Under the pieces are notes generated by a model, which had not been told where the DNA came from, ran no database searches, and worked only from the letters and a program-made list of their open reading frames with translations. From assembly GCA_964571725.1 (NCBI GenBank), contig CAZNDB010000005.1:1-58976 (forward strand): a stretch of 58,976 nucleotides of DNA. The letters are read 5' to 3'. The stretch comes from UBA1369 sp964571725 (GTDB taxonomy: Bacteria; Patescibacteriota; Gracilibacteria; UBA1369). Of this stretch, positions 16,717 to 25,360 are shown piece after piece. Position 1 is the stretch's first letter. Each line of letters opens with the position of its first letter. The position numbers and the translations under genes were made by a program.

Positions 16717-16745
16717 GGTATATAACATTTTAACTCTGTTGTCAA
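16717..16745 (-). promoter_or_regulatory. Sigma70-like promoter of lipoprotein gene 2
   Basis: Minus strand: -35 TTGACA (plus 16740-16745) with -10 TATACC at a 17-bp spacing or TATATA at 15 bp. Transcription would start near 16710, giving a leader of about 80 nt that contains AAAGGAGGG and GAGGAA before the ATG at 16629. Confidence 0.6.
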
Positions 16746-16760
16746 TTTTTACTACTACAC

Positions 16761-16819
16761 AAAAAACCCGCTGGGGGCTTTCCGCGGCCGAAGCCGGAGA
16801 AAGTTCCATGCGGGTTTTT
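16761..16819 (-). terminator. Terminator of the S-layer gene
   Basis: Stem AAAAACCCGC (16762-16771) with GCGGGTTTTT (16810-16819), plus inner pairing CTTTCCG/CGGAGAAAG. A T-run follows on both strands. It lies 44 nt past the stop codon of the SLH-protein gene and also separates that gene from the lipoprotein promoter. Confidence 0.8.
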
Positions 16820-16862
16820 CCTAATTACTTTTTACTTACCAATTTAGACGGAAAGTCTAGAA

Positions 16863-19800
16863 TTAGTAATTCAAGTTATTAGTTGCGTTTCTTGTAATAT
16901 CACTAACTGTAACAACTGCGTTGTTTGTAGTCTCGCTGTCAAAATCAACGCCTGTGATATCAAGAGCCACTGGATCAGCGTTTACACCACCTACTTTGGA
17001 ACAAAGTACATCATAAGTGTTGTCGCCTTCACCCAATGAATCGCCAGGGAATACGAAGCCGGTTCCTACATATGCATATGTAGTAGAACCAAGTTTCATT
17101 TTGCAAGTGTAGGAAGCAGTAATGGTCGCACTTACTTCGTTCAATTTGATTGAACCCCCTTGTACGTTCAATGTTACCTGTCCAACCACTTTCTCGGCAT
17201 AACCATCAGCCATGGTAAGCGAAGGAGCATTTGTTCCATCGTTCAAGGAAAGAGCGATTGGAGCAGATGCGTATACATTGAAGGTATCGGCGCCAGCATA
17301 AGGTACGAAAGCACCTAGACTACTTGCGATATTGGCACCGGAAGAATCAATAGCCTTAGTAACGGCTGTGACTTCCAGGCCATATGTTGTGGGATCAGCA
17401 TCAGATGCATCTAATTCTGCAGCCTTGCCTCTTACACAAATATATGTATCGGAGGTAGTCAATGGGATGTTTGCGTTGGTAATAGAGGCTGTACCGGCGA
17501 TAACGCTTACGTTTTGTGCGTTAGCTACTGGTGTAGCACAGTTTGCACCAGTGTAAACACTTACTGTTCCAACAGAGGCTGTTGAACCAACGGTGAGTGA
17601 AACTGCGAAATCTTGTAATGTGGCAGTTCCATAGTCAGTACGCATACCGAATTTAAGACCATTTGGTGTCGAAGCACCTGTGGTAATGAGAGATTCGGCT
17701 GTTGATACTGTGGCACCGGCTGCTGTGAGTGAAGTAGCTGGGATCAATGTCATAACCGGAGCTTTTCCAACTAAGTCAATTGCAGATACGTCAGGAGTGA
17801 TCGAAGATCCAGCGCCATCAGTGGCCAATGCTGAGTCAACGAAGACACCTAAATTGTGACCAGCGGAAATTGTGGAGTCTACATTAGCCTTTACAGTAAG
17901 AACCTTGGAAGATCCTTTTGGAATTGTTACTGATAGACCAGTGAAGATAATATCTCCGGTTGGAGCAACTACGTTAGTTACGTTAACAGGGCCCTTTAAC
18001 AAAGTAGTACCATCGTAAAGTGAAAGGCTGTTAATGAGGTTTGACGGACTAGCAGCATTAGTAGTTACTTTGAGGTTCAAAGTGGACAATTTAACATCGG
18101 AGGTTGTGCCACCTTTGAAATCAAGAGCTAGCAGAGGAGCATCCATAGTACCCTTTGTATAAGTCTTGGCCGTCAGTGTTCCTGATGGGCTCACTGTAAG
18201 AGCGGACTTAACAATGGACATGGTATTACCCGGAACTCCAGTGTTTGGAGTAATGTTGTCAGCACCAAGTTGATCATTGTTGGAATCCTTGATCTGATCA
18301 GCACCTGTGGGAGCTAACAATGTACATTTGATGTTATCAGTGTCCATTAAAGGTTGATTGGCAACATCAAATATGACAGAGGCTTTAATTGTCTCGCCAC
18401 TTGGAATCAGTGTGGAACCTTTGATTGTAACCAAAGATGTTACATCGCCGGCATTGGCCGCACCTGTCCAGGTAGGTAATTCGCTTGAGCCCAGTAATGT
18501 GCTGGCTACAGTTCCATCGTCATTCAGTCTTACCAATTTGACGAGGGTGTAGTTGGCGGCATTTGCATTGGTGCTGTCATAAAGACCCTTAGCATTTGCA
18601 TCGTTTTCAGCGGCACCAAGGTTGGTGTTTTCGATCTTTACCTGCCAGTCTTTGATGGTTACATCGAGACCTGCAGAGTTTGTCAGGTTGACATCCAAAC
18701 ATCTGGCTTGCTTCTGGTTTACAGCAATATCTCCTGCTGATGGGCCTTTGAAAGCTAGAGTGAATTTGGCACCCTTGAGAATAGCATAGGAGAAATCTCC
18801 TACTGATGGAGTAACTTCATCACCATCATAACCGGTCATAGTTACGCCTGTTCCATAACCATAGGTTAGGCCAGTAATAAATACGTCGGTGGATTCATCC
18901 AAGTATACTTTGACAGTTTCACCAGTTCTTGCGCCAGAAACGTCAGCAGTTACATAGAAGATTTTGTTTTCTCCACGTCCGATTTTGAACGGTTTGCTGA
19001 GAACGAAAGTTGCCAAATCATTAGTACCAACACTGTCAGCAGAAGCCAAAACCGTAGCATCGCCTTCTACATACAATTTGAGATTGGTGAATGATGTTGA
19101 TCTTGCTGTGCCACGGAAGTAGAGGGCTATTCTACTGAGGGCCTGATCTTCTGATGAACCAGCAGTAATTTGGAATTGTGCAACTCTTGCTGCCTCGTCT
19201 CCAATTGTAATTTCATCAAGAACACCGTTCTTGGTTACAGTGGAAGTTCCAACAGTAGCTGAAGTGATCAGCTGATCTGCCCCACGCAGTGGGAAAGAGC
19301 CGGTCAAATTGCTGGAGTTGCTCATAATGGCATCAGCAGCGCCCAATTCGAAAGCGTGTACGCCTCCGTTAGCACCTGCTGTAGCAATGTCAGCTACTAA
19401 GCAAAGTTTCATGTTTTCCCCAGCAGCAACTGTCTGGTTGATATTGCTGAATTCAGCTGTCTGAGAGTCACTGTTGATGGAACGGCCTGTAGTAACACGA
19501 GTGTCACCTCTGTAAAGGTAAACATTGTTGAAGGCTGTCTCAGCACCAGGACCTACACGATGAACACTGAGTGATTTTATAACAACGGCACTAGCGCCTG
19601 CTTTAAAATCCCAGCAGGTGAACACAACACCGGTAGCACCCTGTGGAATAGAACCGGCAACCGGAGTTTGAGTGGAGAGAGAAACTGTCAAAGCACCTCC
19701 GCTGACGTCGGCACCGTAACCGAGGAAGGATACGGAATCGGTGTTGGCGAGAGCATCGCCGGCATCGGATTCAACGTTCTTGACGGTTACATAGTAAACC

Positions 19801-20663
19801 TTGCCTGAAGTCTGAGTTGTGGTGGTCAAAACTACAGTGTCGGCAGCTGTTACTTCAGCGGCGGATACTGAGAGTTTTGTGCCAGTAGAGTCTTCAACCA
19901 CATAGTTGGCCTTATCGGCAGCCAAAGTAGCATCAACATTCATGGAGAAGATGAGTTCTACCTTGGTGGAAGAAGCGGCGGCGGCTGAATCGAGAACGAA
20001 GCCGGCGGAAACCGGGCTCATGCTCAGATAAACCATCTTGGCAACTTCGGATCTGACAATGTTATTGGCCGGGCGGTACATTCCATCCGGATAACCGCTG
20101 ACAACACCGTTGTTGAAGGCTGTTTCTACGAAGTTGTAGAACCAGTCGGCGGATTTGACATCCGGGAAATGAGGAGCGCCGGAGAGATCTTCGGCCATGG
20201 CAGCAGCATTAACCAGCATCTTGGCGGCCTCAGCACGGTTCAAGTTGGATTCTGGTCTGAAATAACCGGTGGGAACACCGTTTAATTTGTCTCCGCTGAC
20301 AATGCCGTTCTTGGTCAGGGTATAAACATAGTTGGTATACCATTGACCCATAGCGACATCCTTATAAGGAGCAGCTGTAGCAGTTTCCAGAGGAAGTCCG
20401 GAAACCATAAAGGCAAACTTTGCCATTTCAGCTCTATTGACCTGGTCACCAGGTCTGTACATGTCTTTTGTAGAGTCGACTACTCCCATGGTTGCCAGGT
20501 CATTTACATAACCTGCATACCATGCATCGGCTGGAACATCTGAGAAAATATTCTCAGTTGCGGCTGTAGCAACACCGGCTGCAAAGAGACCTGCAACGAG
20601 TGCTACCAAGCTAAGACCAGCAACTTGTTTGCGAATTGACGCAAATGTTGTGGATAAATCCAT
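16863..20663 (-). CDS. S-layer protein with three SLH domains
   Basis: 1266 residues. A basic N-terminus and hydrophobic core end near ATAA (about 35), a Sec signal peptide. Three SLH domains follow at about 39-85 (FSDVPADAWYAGYVNDL), 100-152 (YKDVAMGQWYTNYVYTL) and 165-213 (FPDVKSADWFYNFVETA). They bind wall glycans and anchor the protein. The remaining ~1050 residues are beta-rich and Thr/Ser/Val/Ala-rich, with an Ig-like start (FVLDSAAAASSTKVELIFS) and repeated 'GTSTVTKNG'-like strands, as expected of a lattice-forming protein. Codon choice is more A/T-rich than in neighbouring genes, consistent with a highly expressed gene. A leader of about 550 nt precedes the ATG at 20663, and a terminator follows. 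Probably the main surface protein. Confidence 0.93.
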   Translation of the reverse strand: MDLSTTFASIRKQVAGLSLVALVAGLFAAGVATAATENIFSDVPADAWYAGYVNDLATMGVVDSTKDMYRPGDQVNRAEMAKFAFMVSGLPLETATAAPYKDVAMGQWYTNYVYTLTKNGIVSGDKLNGVPTGYFRPESNLNRAEAAKMLVNAAAMAEDLSGAPHFPDVKSADWFYNFVETAFNNGVVSGYPDGMYRPANNIVRSEVAKMVYLSMSPVSAGFVLDSAAAASSTKVELIFSMNVDATLAADKANYVVEDSTGTKLSVSAAEVTAADTVVLTTTTQTSGKVYYVTVKNVESDAGDALANTDSVSFLGYGADVSGGALTVSLSTQTPVAGSIPQGATGVVFTCWDFKAGASAVVIKSLSVHRVGPGAETAFNNVYLYRGDTRVTTGRSINSDSQTAEFSNINQTVAAGENMKLCLVADIATAGANGGVHAFELGAADAIMSNSSNLTGSFPLRGADQLITSATVGTSTVTKNGVLDEITIGDEAARVAQFQITAGSSEDQALSRIALYFRGTARSTSFTNLKLYVEGDATVLASADSVGTNDLATFVLSKPFKIGRGENKIFYVTADVSGARTGETVKVYLDESTDVFITGLTYGYGTGVTMTGYDGDEVTPSVGDFSYAILKGAKFTLAFKGPSAGDIAVNQKQARCLDVNLTNSAGLDVTIKDWQVKIENTNLGAAENDANAKGLYDSTNANAANYTLVKLVRLNDDGTVASTLLGSSELPTWTGAANAGDVTSLVTIKGSTLIPSGETIKASVIFDVANQPLMDTDNIKCTLLAPTGADQIKDSNNDQLGADNITPNTGVPGNTMSIVKSALTVSPSGTLTAKTYTKGTMDAPLLALDFKGGTTSDVKLSTLNLKVTTNAASPSNLINSLSLYDGTTLLKGPVNVTNVVAPTGDIIFTGLSVTIPKGSSKVLTVKANVDSTISAGHNLGVFVDSALATDGAGSSITPDVSAIDLVGKAPVMTLIPATSLTAAGATVSTAESLITTGASTPNGLKFGMRTDYGTATLQDFAVSLTVGSTASVGTVSVYTGANCATPVANAQNVSVIAGTASITNANIPLTTSDTYICVRGKAAELDASDADPTTYGLEVTAVTKAIDSSGANIASSLGAFVPYAGADTFNVYASAPIALSLNDGTNAPSLTMADGYAEKVVGQVTLNVQGGSIKLNEVSATITASYTCKMKLGSTTYAYVGTGFVFPGDSLGEGDNTYDVLCSKVGGVNADPVALDITGVDFDSETTNNAVVTVSDITRNATNNLNY

Positions 20664-21225
20664 AATTAGAATAAATAGATAGATAAATATAGGGTTTTCA
20701 CCTATATTACCGTTCTCGCTCGCACCATGAGAGTAAACTCACATGCTACTCGCTCGTTCGGCAATAAACATCGATGTACACAAAGCCTAAACTCGGCGTA
20801 CATTTGAGGGCGATCGCTTTTTTACCTTGAGTAAAAGCGATCTAAAAGTTTAAATTTAAACTTTAGTGATTGGCGTTGAAACGCCATTTTCGGGGAGAGT
20901 TTTTGAGGAGTGTCAAATCGGATAATCAGCCTTTCGGCCGAGAATCACCGGACCTTTTGGACGGGTCCTCGGATAGGATCACTCGGGCAATGCCATCATG
21001 AAGTTTGTTCCCGGGGGGAAACCCAACGATGCACTTGCTGCGGCCGCGCCACTTAAGGGCAGGACCGCCGGCTGGTTTTCAATGTACTTGTTGCTTTCGG
21101 AAAAGGCTTTGCAGAGCGCTTGAGAGTATTTTCTAAACCGTACTTAACGCGATGATCTAACTTGCTGTTTTACTGCCTGTTTAGAACCCACTACTTAAGA
21201 GCTGGAAATTTTTAACGACTGAAAC
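20664..21225 (-). ncRNA. Candidate structured 5' leader of the S-layer mRNA
   Basis: The stretch 20664-21419 (756 bp) has no gene. Read on the minus strand it holds many local hairpins: CGGCC-GAAA-GGCTG (a GNRA tetraloop, about 20927-20940), GGACC...GGTCC inside a CCGAG...CTCGG pair, TTCCC/GGGAA, TGGCGT-TTCA-ACGCCA (20871-20886) and GATCGCTTTT/AAAAGCGATC near 20814-20842. Two CTCGCTCG direct repeats lie at 20715-20722 and 20749-20756 (plus strand). The GNRA loop forms only in the minus-strand RNA, which favours a leader of the S-layer mRNA. No known RNA family is recognised; an independent small RNA is the alternative. Confidence 0.45.
20845..20864. repeat. Perfect 20-bp palindrome in the S-layer leader
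   Basis: AAAGTTTAAATTTAAACTTT is its own reverse complement. It is entirely A/T except for one G and one C and lies between two hairpins about 180 nt upstream of the S-layer start codon. It could be a protein-binding site or a weak RNA hairpin. Confidence 0.85.
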
Positions 21226-21254
21226 TTTTTACCAAATAGGGATTTTTATGTCAA
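21226..21254 (-). promoter_or_regulatory. Probable promoter of the S-layer gene
   Basis: Minus strand: -35 TTGACA (plus 21249-21254), 17-bp spacer and -10 TAAAAA (plus 21226-21231). Transcription would start near 21219, giving a leader of about 555 nt. The -10 box is not ideal. Confidence 0.45.
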
Positions 21255-21255
21255 T

Positions 21256-21292
21256 TAAGCCAATTTTGGCCGTTTTTTTGTTTTTGCCCGTT
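21256..21292 (+). terminator. Possible plus-strand terminator
   Basis: The short hairpin GCCAATTTTGGC is followed by GTTTTTTTGTTTTT on the plus strand. No plus-strand gene ends here, so this either marks a small plus-strand RNA from the S-layer leader region or is chance. The stem is only 5 bp. Confidence 0.3.
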
Positions 21293-21419
21293 GGCAAGCA
21301 CTTATATTAACTTTCGGTTTGACTAATCGTTTCAAGAATCGAAATGACAAGCCGGGGAATTGTTATATCGCTATCGTTTATAGCGGTTTTCCCGCAGCTT
21401 TACAATGGAAAACGGTGTT

Positions 21420-23951
21420 TTACAAAACCAGAAATTTTATTACCTTTTCAACCGTTTCTCCTTTTTGTGTAGCCGTTTTTTTAACCTTCAGGGTGTGGAT
21501 GCCGACTTCGGCTAACCATAATTCACTGATTTCCGTAACAACTGACGGGTCGCTTATTTCCATAGTCTGGATAATTTCCCCGTCAATATAGATGGTGATT
21601 TGACTAAGCGGGCTTCCCGTGTCAACGGAGGGCTCCGGGTAGACAAAAATCTTCAGAGGAATTTTTTGACTGGTCAAAGGCAGGTTGGGATTGATCTGAA
21701 AAGAATCGCCGTCCAGAGGGGAAACAATCTGCAGGGGGTCGCTAGCGTTCGCGGAGGCGGGCCCGGCGGGGATGCCCGGACCGGTCAGCGGTCTGCAGCC
21801 GGGCGGGGGCAGATAACCTCTTTCTTGGGCCCAATCCGCATAGGGGAAAGGATAGTTGATGAAGAAGCGGGGACCTGCGGCAGGTGCGGCGGCGGTGCCG
21901 CTGGTTGTGCCAGCGGTGGGGCCTGCGCCGCATTCATACTTCTGCCAGAAATTATCCTGTTTTTGCGGCTCGCTACCCGCGACAAACCATTCATTCAGCA
22001 CTTCCTGGCAGTTTTCCGTTACAGCCAGTCCCGAAACGGCACAAATGGTTTTTTCCACCAGACCGGAGGGGCGGGGAAAGCCGCGGGAAAGGCTGCCGAA
22101 GGCCGGATTGTCCCGGTTCTGCTCGATGTAATAGGACATAAAGTCATGCCAGATCGGCCCCGCCCCGTCGATCCCCGAAATATTTTCCATGGGAGTGGCG
22201 TCGGAATTGCCGACCCAGACCGCTGTCAGCAAATTGGGCGTAAAGCCGAAAGTCCAGTTGTCGCGGAAATTTCTGGTGGTACCGGTTTTGGCCGCCGCAG
22301 GAACGGATAATTCCAGCACATTGCCCTCGCCGAAACTTTTCAGTCTGGCATTGGGATCGGAAAGAGTATTGATAATCAGCCAGGCGTTCTGCGCGCCAGA
22401 TCTGCCCAGAATATTTCTGCCGTCCTGCGCCGTCCATTTATAAATAGTTTTACCGTCGCCGTCCTGAATATTCAGCAGGGCGTTAAAGGGCTTCTGCCGG
22501 CCTAAATTGGCCAAAGTGAAATAAGCGTTGGCCAGATCGGACAGGCGGATTTCCCCTCCACCCAGAGTCAAGGCCAGACCATAATAATCGGCTTGCTGAT
22601 CCAGAGTGTCCAACCCCAGCAGCCGCAAAAAATTCAGAAAGGCGGAGGTTCCGACTTTTTCCTGGGTTTTGACGGCGGGAATATTGAAAGAATTGGCCAG
22701 CGCCTCCCGCAACCTGACCGGACCGTGGAAATCCAGATCGTAATTGAGCGGCGCGTAAACGCCGCCTTCGGTTTTAACTTTCAGGGGCAGGTCTTCGATA
22801 ATAGTCGCCAGCGTGTCGCCCTTTTCCAGAGCCAGCAGATAGAGAAACGGTTTCAGGGCGGAACCGGGCTGGCGCGGAGCATTGATAATGTCCACCTGCC
22901 CGTCAATCCCATCGTCAAAATAATCCCGGCTGCCCACCCAGACCAGGATTTGCCCGTCCGGCACGGTGGTGGAAAGCAACGCGGCGTTGGTAACGTTTTT
23001 ATCCTGCAGCTTATCCAGCTGATAATTGATGATTCTTTCCGCCCGTTTTTGCAGATTCAAATCCAGCGTGGTACGGATGGTCAGCCCTCCATAGACGAAA
23101 TCCTCGCCATAACGGTCTTCCAGTTCGGCCAACACATGGTGGACGAAATGCGGTGCTTCAATAGTAGTTTTGCCGCTTTTGAAACTGAGTCTGCGGGCAA
23201 AGGCTTCCGCTGACTGGTCGGTCGTGATTGAGCCCATTTCGACCATTCTGTTCAGAATATATTGTTGCCGCTTTTTGGCTTTTTCAAAATTAACCAGGGG
23301 ATTATAGGCGGAGGGGGCCTTGGGCAGTCCGGCCAGCAGTGAAATTTCGGCCAGATCCAGATCGGAAAGATTTTTGCCGAAATAATTGCGGGCGGCCTCG
23401 GCCACGCCATATGACAAATTGCCGAAATAAACGGTATTCAGATATTGTTCCAGCACCTGGTCCTTACTGTAGGCGTTGCTGATGCGTATGGCATAAACCG
23501 TCTCCAGCAATTTTTCCCGCAAAGTGCGTTCGCGGTTGGTGCCCAGCAGATTTCTGACCAGCTGTTGGGTAATGGTACTGGCTCCGCTGGTGACTTTCTG
23601 TTCCAGATAATTATAAAAAAGTGCTCTGGCAATCGCTCCCAGATCGACCCCGGAATGGCTGTAAAATTCGCTGTCTTCGCCGGCCAGTATGGCGTTTCTG
23701 AATTGCATAGGCATTTCCTCCAGTTTCAGATAGGTTTTTCGGCCCTCCCCTTTGCTTAAAACTTCATAGAGCAGCTGTCCGTTGCGATCCAGAATCTTGG
23801 TGGAAACGTGGCGCGGCCGCAAATCCAGACTGTCCGGAATGGGCAGCAGCCAGGCAATATACAGCCAGGCCAGCAGAAAAACCAAAAAAAGACCGCCCAG
23901 AGCAAAGAGCAGCCAATGATACCACGGTCTTTTTATTTTTTTTGACATCAA
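21420..23951 (-). CDS. Bifunctional penicillin-binding protein (PBP1A/1C class)
   Basis: 843 residues. One N-terminal membrane helix (about 10-33), a GT51 glycosyltransferase domain (about 60-230: AGEDSEFYSHSGVDLGAIAR with the catalytic Glu, TSGASTITQQLVRNLL, LEQYLNTVYFG) and a transpeptidase domain (about 310-620) with SxxK at Ser364-Lys367 (PGSALKPF), SxN in LANSFN and KTGT in AKTGTTRN. The C-terminal ~190 residues resemble the BiPBP_C/Ig-like extension of PBP1C proteins (LKIFVYPEPS, IYIDGEIIQT, IHTLKVKKT). It polymerises and cross-links peptidoglycan outside the membrane. All catalytic residues are present. PBP1C enzymes are known partners of bacterial alpha-2-macroglobulins, one of which is encoded 4.7 kb to the right. 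Confidence 0.95.
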   Translation of the reverse strand: MMSKKIKRPWYHWLLFALGGLFLVFLLAWLYIAWLLPIPDSLDLRPRHVSTKILDRNGQLLYEVLSKGEGRKTYLKLEEMPMQFRNAILAGEDSEFYSHSGVDLGAIARALFYNYLEQKVTSGASTITQQLVRNLLGTNRERTLREKLLETVYAIRISNAYSKDQVLEQYLNTVYFGNLSYGVAEAARNYFGKNLSDLDLAEISLLAGLPKAPSAYNPLVNFEKAKKRQQYILNRMVEMGSITTDQSAEAFARRLSFKSGKTTIEAPHFVHHVLAELEDRYGEDFVYGGLTIRTTLDLNLQKRAERIINYQLDKLQDKNVTNAALLSTTVPDGQILVWVGSRDYFDDGIDGQVDIINAPRQPGSALKPFLYLLALEKGDTLATIIEDLPLKVKTEGGVYAPLNYDLDFHGPVRLREALANSFNIPAVKTQEKVGTSAFLNFLRLLGLDTLDQQADYYGLALTLGGGEIRLSDLANAYFTLANLGRQKPFNALLNIQDGDGKTIYKWTAQDGRNILGRSGAQNAWLIINTLSDPNARLKSFGEGNVLELSVPAAAKTGTTRNFRDNWTFGFTPNLLTAVWVGNSDATPMENISGIDGAGPIWHDFMSYYIEQNRDNPAFGSLSRGFPRPSGLVEKTICAVSGLAVTENCQEVLNEWFVAGSEPQKQDNFWQKYECGAGPTAGTTSGTAAAPAAGPRFFINYPFPYADWAQERGYLPPPGCRPLTGPGIPAGPASANASDPLQIVSPLDGDSFQINPNLPLTSQKIPLKIFVYPEPSVDTGSPLSQITIYIDGEIIQTMEISDPSVVTEISELWLAEVGIHTLKVKKTATQKGETVEKVIKFLVL

Positions 23952-23975
23952 TTAGCTAGTAGTCGTGCGCCCGGA

Positions 23976-24410
23976 CTAAGCCTTCTTCCAGAACTGAAAC
24001 CATCTTTTCTTTTTGCCCGGTTCCTCCAGTAATTTCACCTGGCTTTCCAGCGCGGTGAATCTTTCCTGAAAAACCTTCACGAATCGCATAAAAGTATCTT
24101 TGTCTTTGCGATTTTCGTCGACCAGTCTGTCCAAAACTCTCTTCTGTTCCACCACTTCTTCACGGGAGGCGTATTCGGTAATCAGTGAGGTTTGTTCAGC
24201 CTTATTGGCATTTCCCTTCACCTTACCGTGCGGTCTTTCAATTTTGTAATAGGCCAGTAACTGGTCTTCCCCGATTAAATAATTGAAGCCCTGTGGAGTC
24301 TTTTGCTTCTTGGCGGTAAGCTTTTTCGCCTTCAAAGCGCGGCGGATGGTCTGGATGGATTTACCGGCTGCTTCAGCAGCTTCTTGGATGGTGTACAGGG
24401 TTTCAGCCAT
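23976..24410 (-). CDS. Small helix-turn-helix protein with coiled-coil tail
   Basis: 144 residues. The N-terminal ~70 residues form a MerR/excisionase-like winged helix: YTIQEAAEAAGKSIQTIRRALKAKK, then a wing TAKKQKTPQGFNYLIGEDQLLAYY. Residues ~85-130 are a charged coiled coil (REEVVEQKRVLDRLVDENRKDK), followed by a basic aromatic tail KKKRWFQFWKKA. It resembles coiled-coil HTH proteins linked to replication or segregation as well as transcription regulators; I cannot choose between them. It lies 24 nt upstream of the PBP gene on the same strand, so it may share that transcript. Its upstream region holds AAAATGA...ACTAAT and ATTAGTCATTTT elements, possibly an autoregulatory site. Confidence 0.7.
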   Translation of the reverse strand: MAETLYTIQEAAEAAGKSIQTIRRALKAKKLTAKKQKTPQGFNYLIGEDQLLAYYKIERPHGKVKGNANKAEQTSLITEYASREEVVEQKRVLDRLVDENRKDKDTFMRFVKVFQERFTALESQVKLLEEPGKKKRWFQFWKKA

Positions 24411-24567
24411 AGGTTTTGACTAGTTAAAATGACTAATTAAATTTTATCAGCGGCAAGCTGCGTTTCTATATTAGTTAATCATTTTGTATAATCAAGTGCA
24501 GGGCAAAAAAGCCTCTTGACGATGTGGAGGTTTTTAGTGAGTGCTTTCTAAAATTGTCTGGAAATTT

Positions 24568-24643
24568 TGGTGGGTCATGCCGGTCTCGAACCGGCGACCT
24601 TCTCCTTAAAAGGGAGCCGCTCTACCAACTGAGCTAATGACCC
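24568..24643 (-). tRNA. tRNA-Lys (anticodon TTT)
   Basis: 76 nt including an encoded CCA. Acceptor GGGTCAT/ATGACCC, D-stem GCTC/GAGC, anticodon loop CTTTTAA and T-arm GCCGG-TTCGAGA-CCGGC. The anticodon stem GCTCC/GGAGA has a 27-43 G-A mismatch at its base. Confidence 0.97.
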
Positions 24644-24746
24644 ACGTGTTGTTGATACTTACAGACGCGTCTTCAGGACGCTGGGCAATTCTATTAAAGA
24701 TAATGCCGTAAATCAAGAAGATTTTGCGGCGTCGGGCCGCGACGGA

Positions 24747-25322
24747 TTATTGCTGTTTGTTCCGCTGAAAAATGCTGATCACCACGAAGGCGAATCCGGG
24801 CAAAGCAAACCAGATGTCGTGCCAGTCCAGCAGGCCTTTCACAAATCGCGATTCTTCATAGACTACCCTGAACGACTCTGAAATGGAGGCCGTGCCGTCA
24901 ATCAGACTGCCGCCGTTGGCAAATACGATAATAGTACTGAGGATCAGACCGCCGCTCAAAAGTGACAGCGCGGTCAGAGCCAGTAAATTGATAAAAGCAT
25001 TTTTATCCGGGGGGTCCGCCACTTCGTAATCACCAAAAATTGTGATCAATACAATTATGGCGATCAATACCAATACTTTAAAAATGGATGAGAATTGTTC
25101 CACTCCCTCGCTGAAACCGATGAATTTGGCCAGCTTGGTAAAAAAAGCAGTCTGTGCGACAAATCTGGCAAACAGATTACCCAACCCGTCGGCCGTGATG
25201 GTGGCGATATAGGTGGCGATGATGATTTTCAGCGTATCCTTACGCCCAATAATAAAGCTGTAAGCCGTGACTATGGCGAAAAATACTATGATGAAGAGAT
25301 CCCAGGAAAGTTTTAGGTCCAT
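24747..25322 (-). CDS. Conserved-looking multi-pass membrane protein
   Basis: 191 residues, not recognised. About five hydrophobic segments: DLFIIVFFAIVTAYSFIIG, IIIATYIATITADGLGNLFA, FKVLVLIAIIVLITIFG, INLLALTALSLLSGGLILST and IWFALPGFAFVVISIF. The loop GDYEVADPPDKNAF is charged. No catalytic motif is visible. It stands alone between tRNA-Lys and the DHH-like gene; the start at 25322 is 38 nt past that gene's stop, so the two may be cotranscribed. Such small integral proteins of unknown role are frequent in Patescibacteria. A structural or envelope role is all that can be suggested. Confidence 0.75.
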   Translation of the reverse strand: MDLKLSWDLFIIVFFAIVTAYSFIIGRKDTLKIIIATYIATITADGLGNLFARFVAQTAFFTKLAKFIGFSEGVEQFSSIFKVLVLIAIIVLITIFGDYEVADPPDKNAFINLLALTALSLLSGGLILSTIIVFANGGSLIDGTASISESFRVVYEESRFVKGLLDWHDIWFALPGFAFVVISIFQRNKQQ

Positions 25323-25360
25323 GACCTTGTTTTATTTGTTTTCGGTTGTAATTATACGCA

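Noticed and set aside
16286..16717. 143-residue Pro-rich plus-strand frame
   Set aside because: It is the antisense of the Gly-rich repeats of the lipoprotein gene, which has promoter, SD and signal peptide.
20866..21250. RNase P RNA in the same stretch (AGAACCCACTACTTA looks like the 3' P4 strand)
   Set aside because: The partner GAGGAAAGTCC-type 5' strand is missing on either strand.
20866..21290. tmRNA in the S-layer leader region (a GGAAACCCAACGATGCA stretch recalls the tmRNA 5' part)
   Set aside because: No TTCGAC element, no T-arm, no tag frame ending in a plausible Ala-Ala stop and no acceptor pairing could be found.
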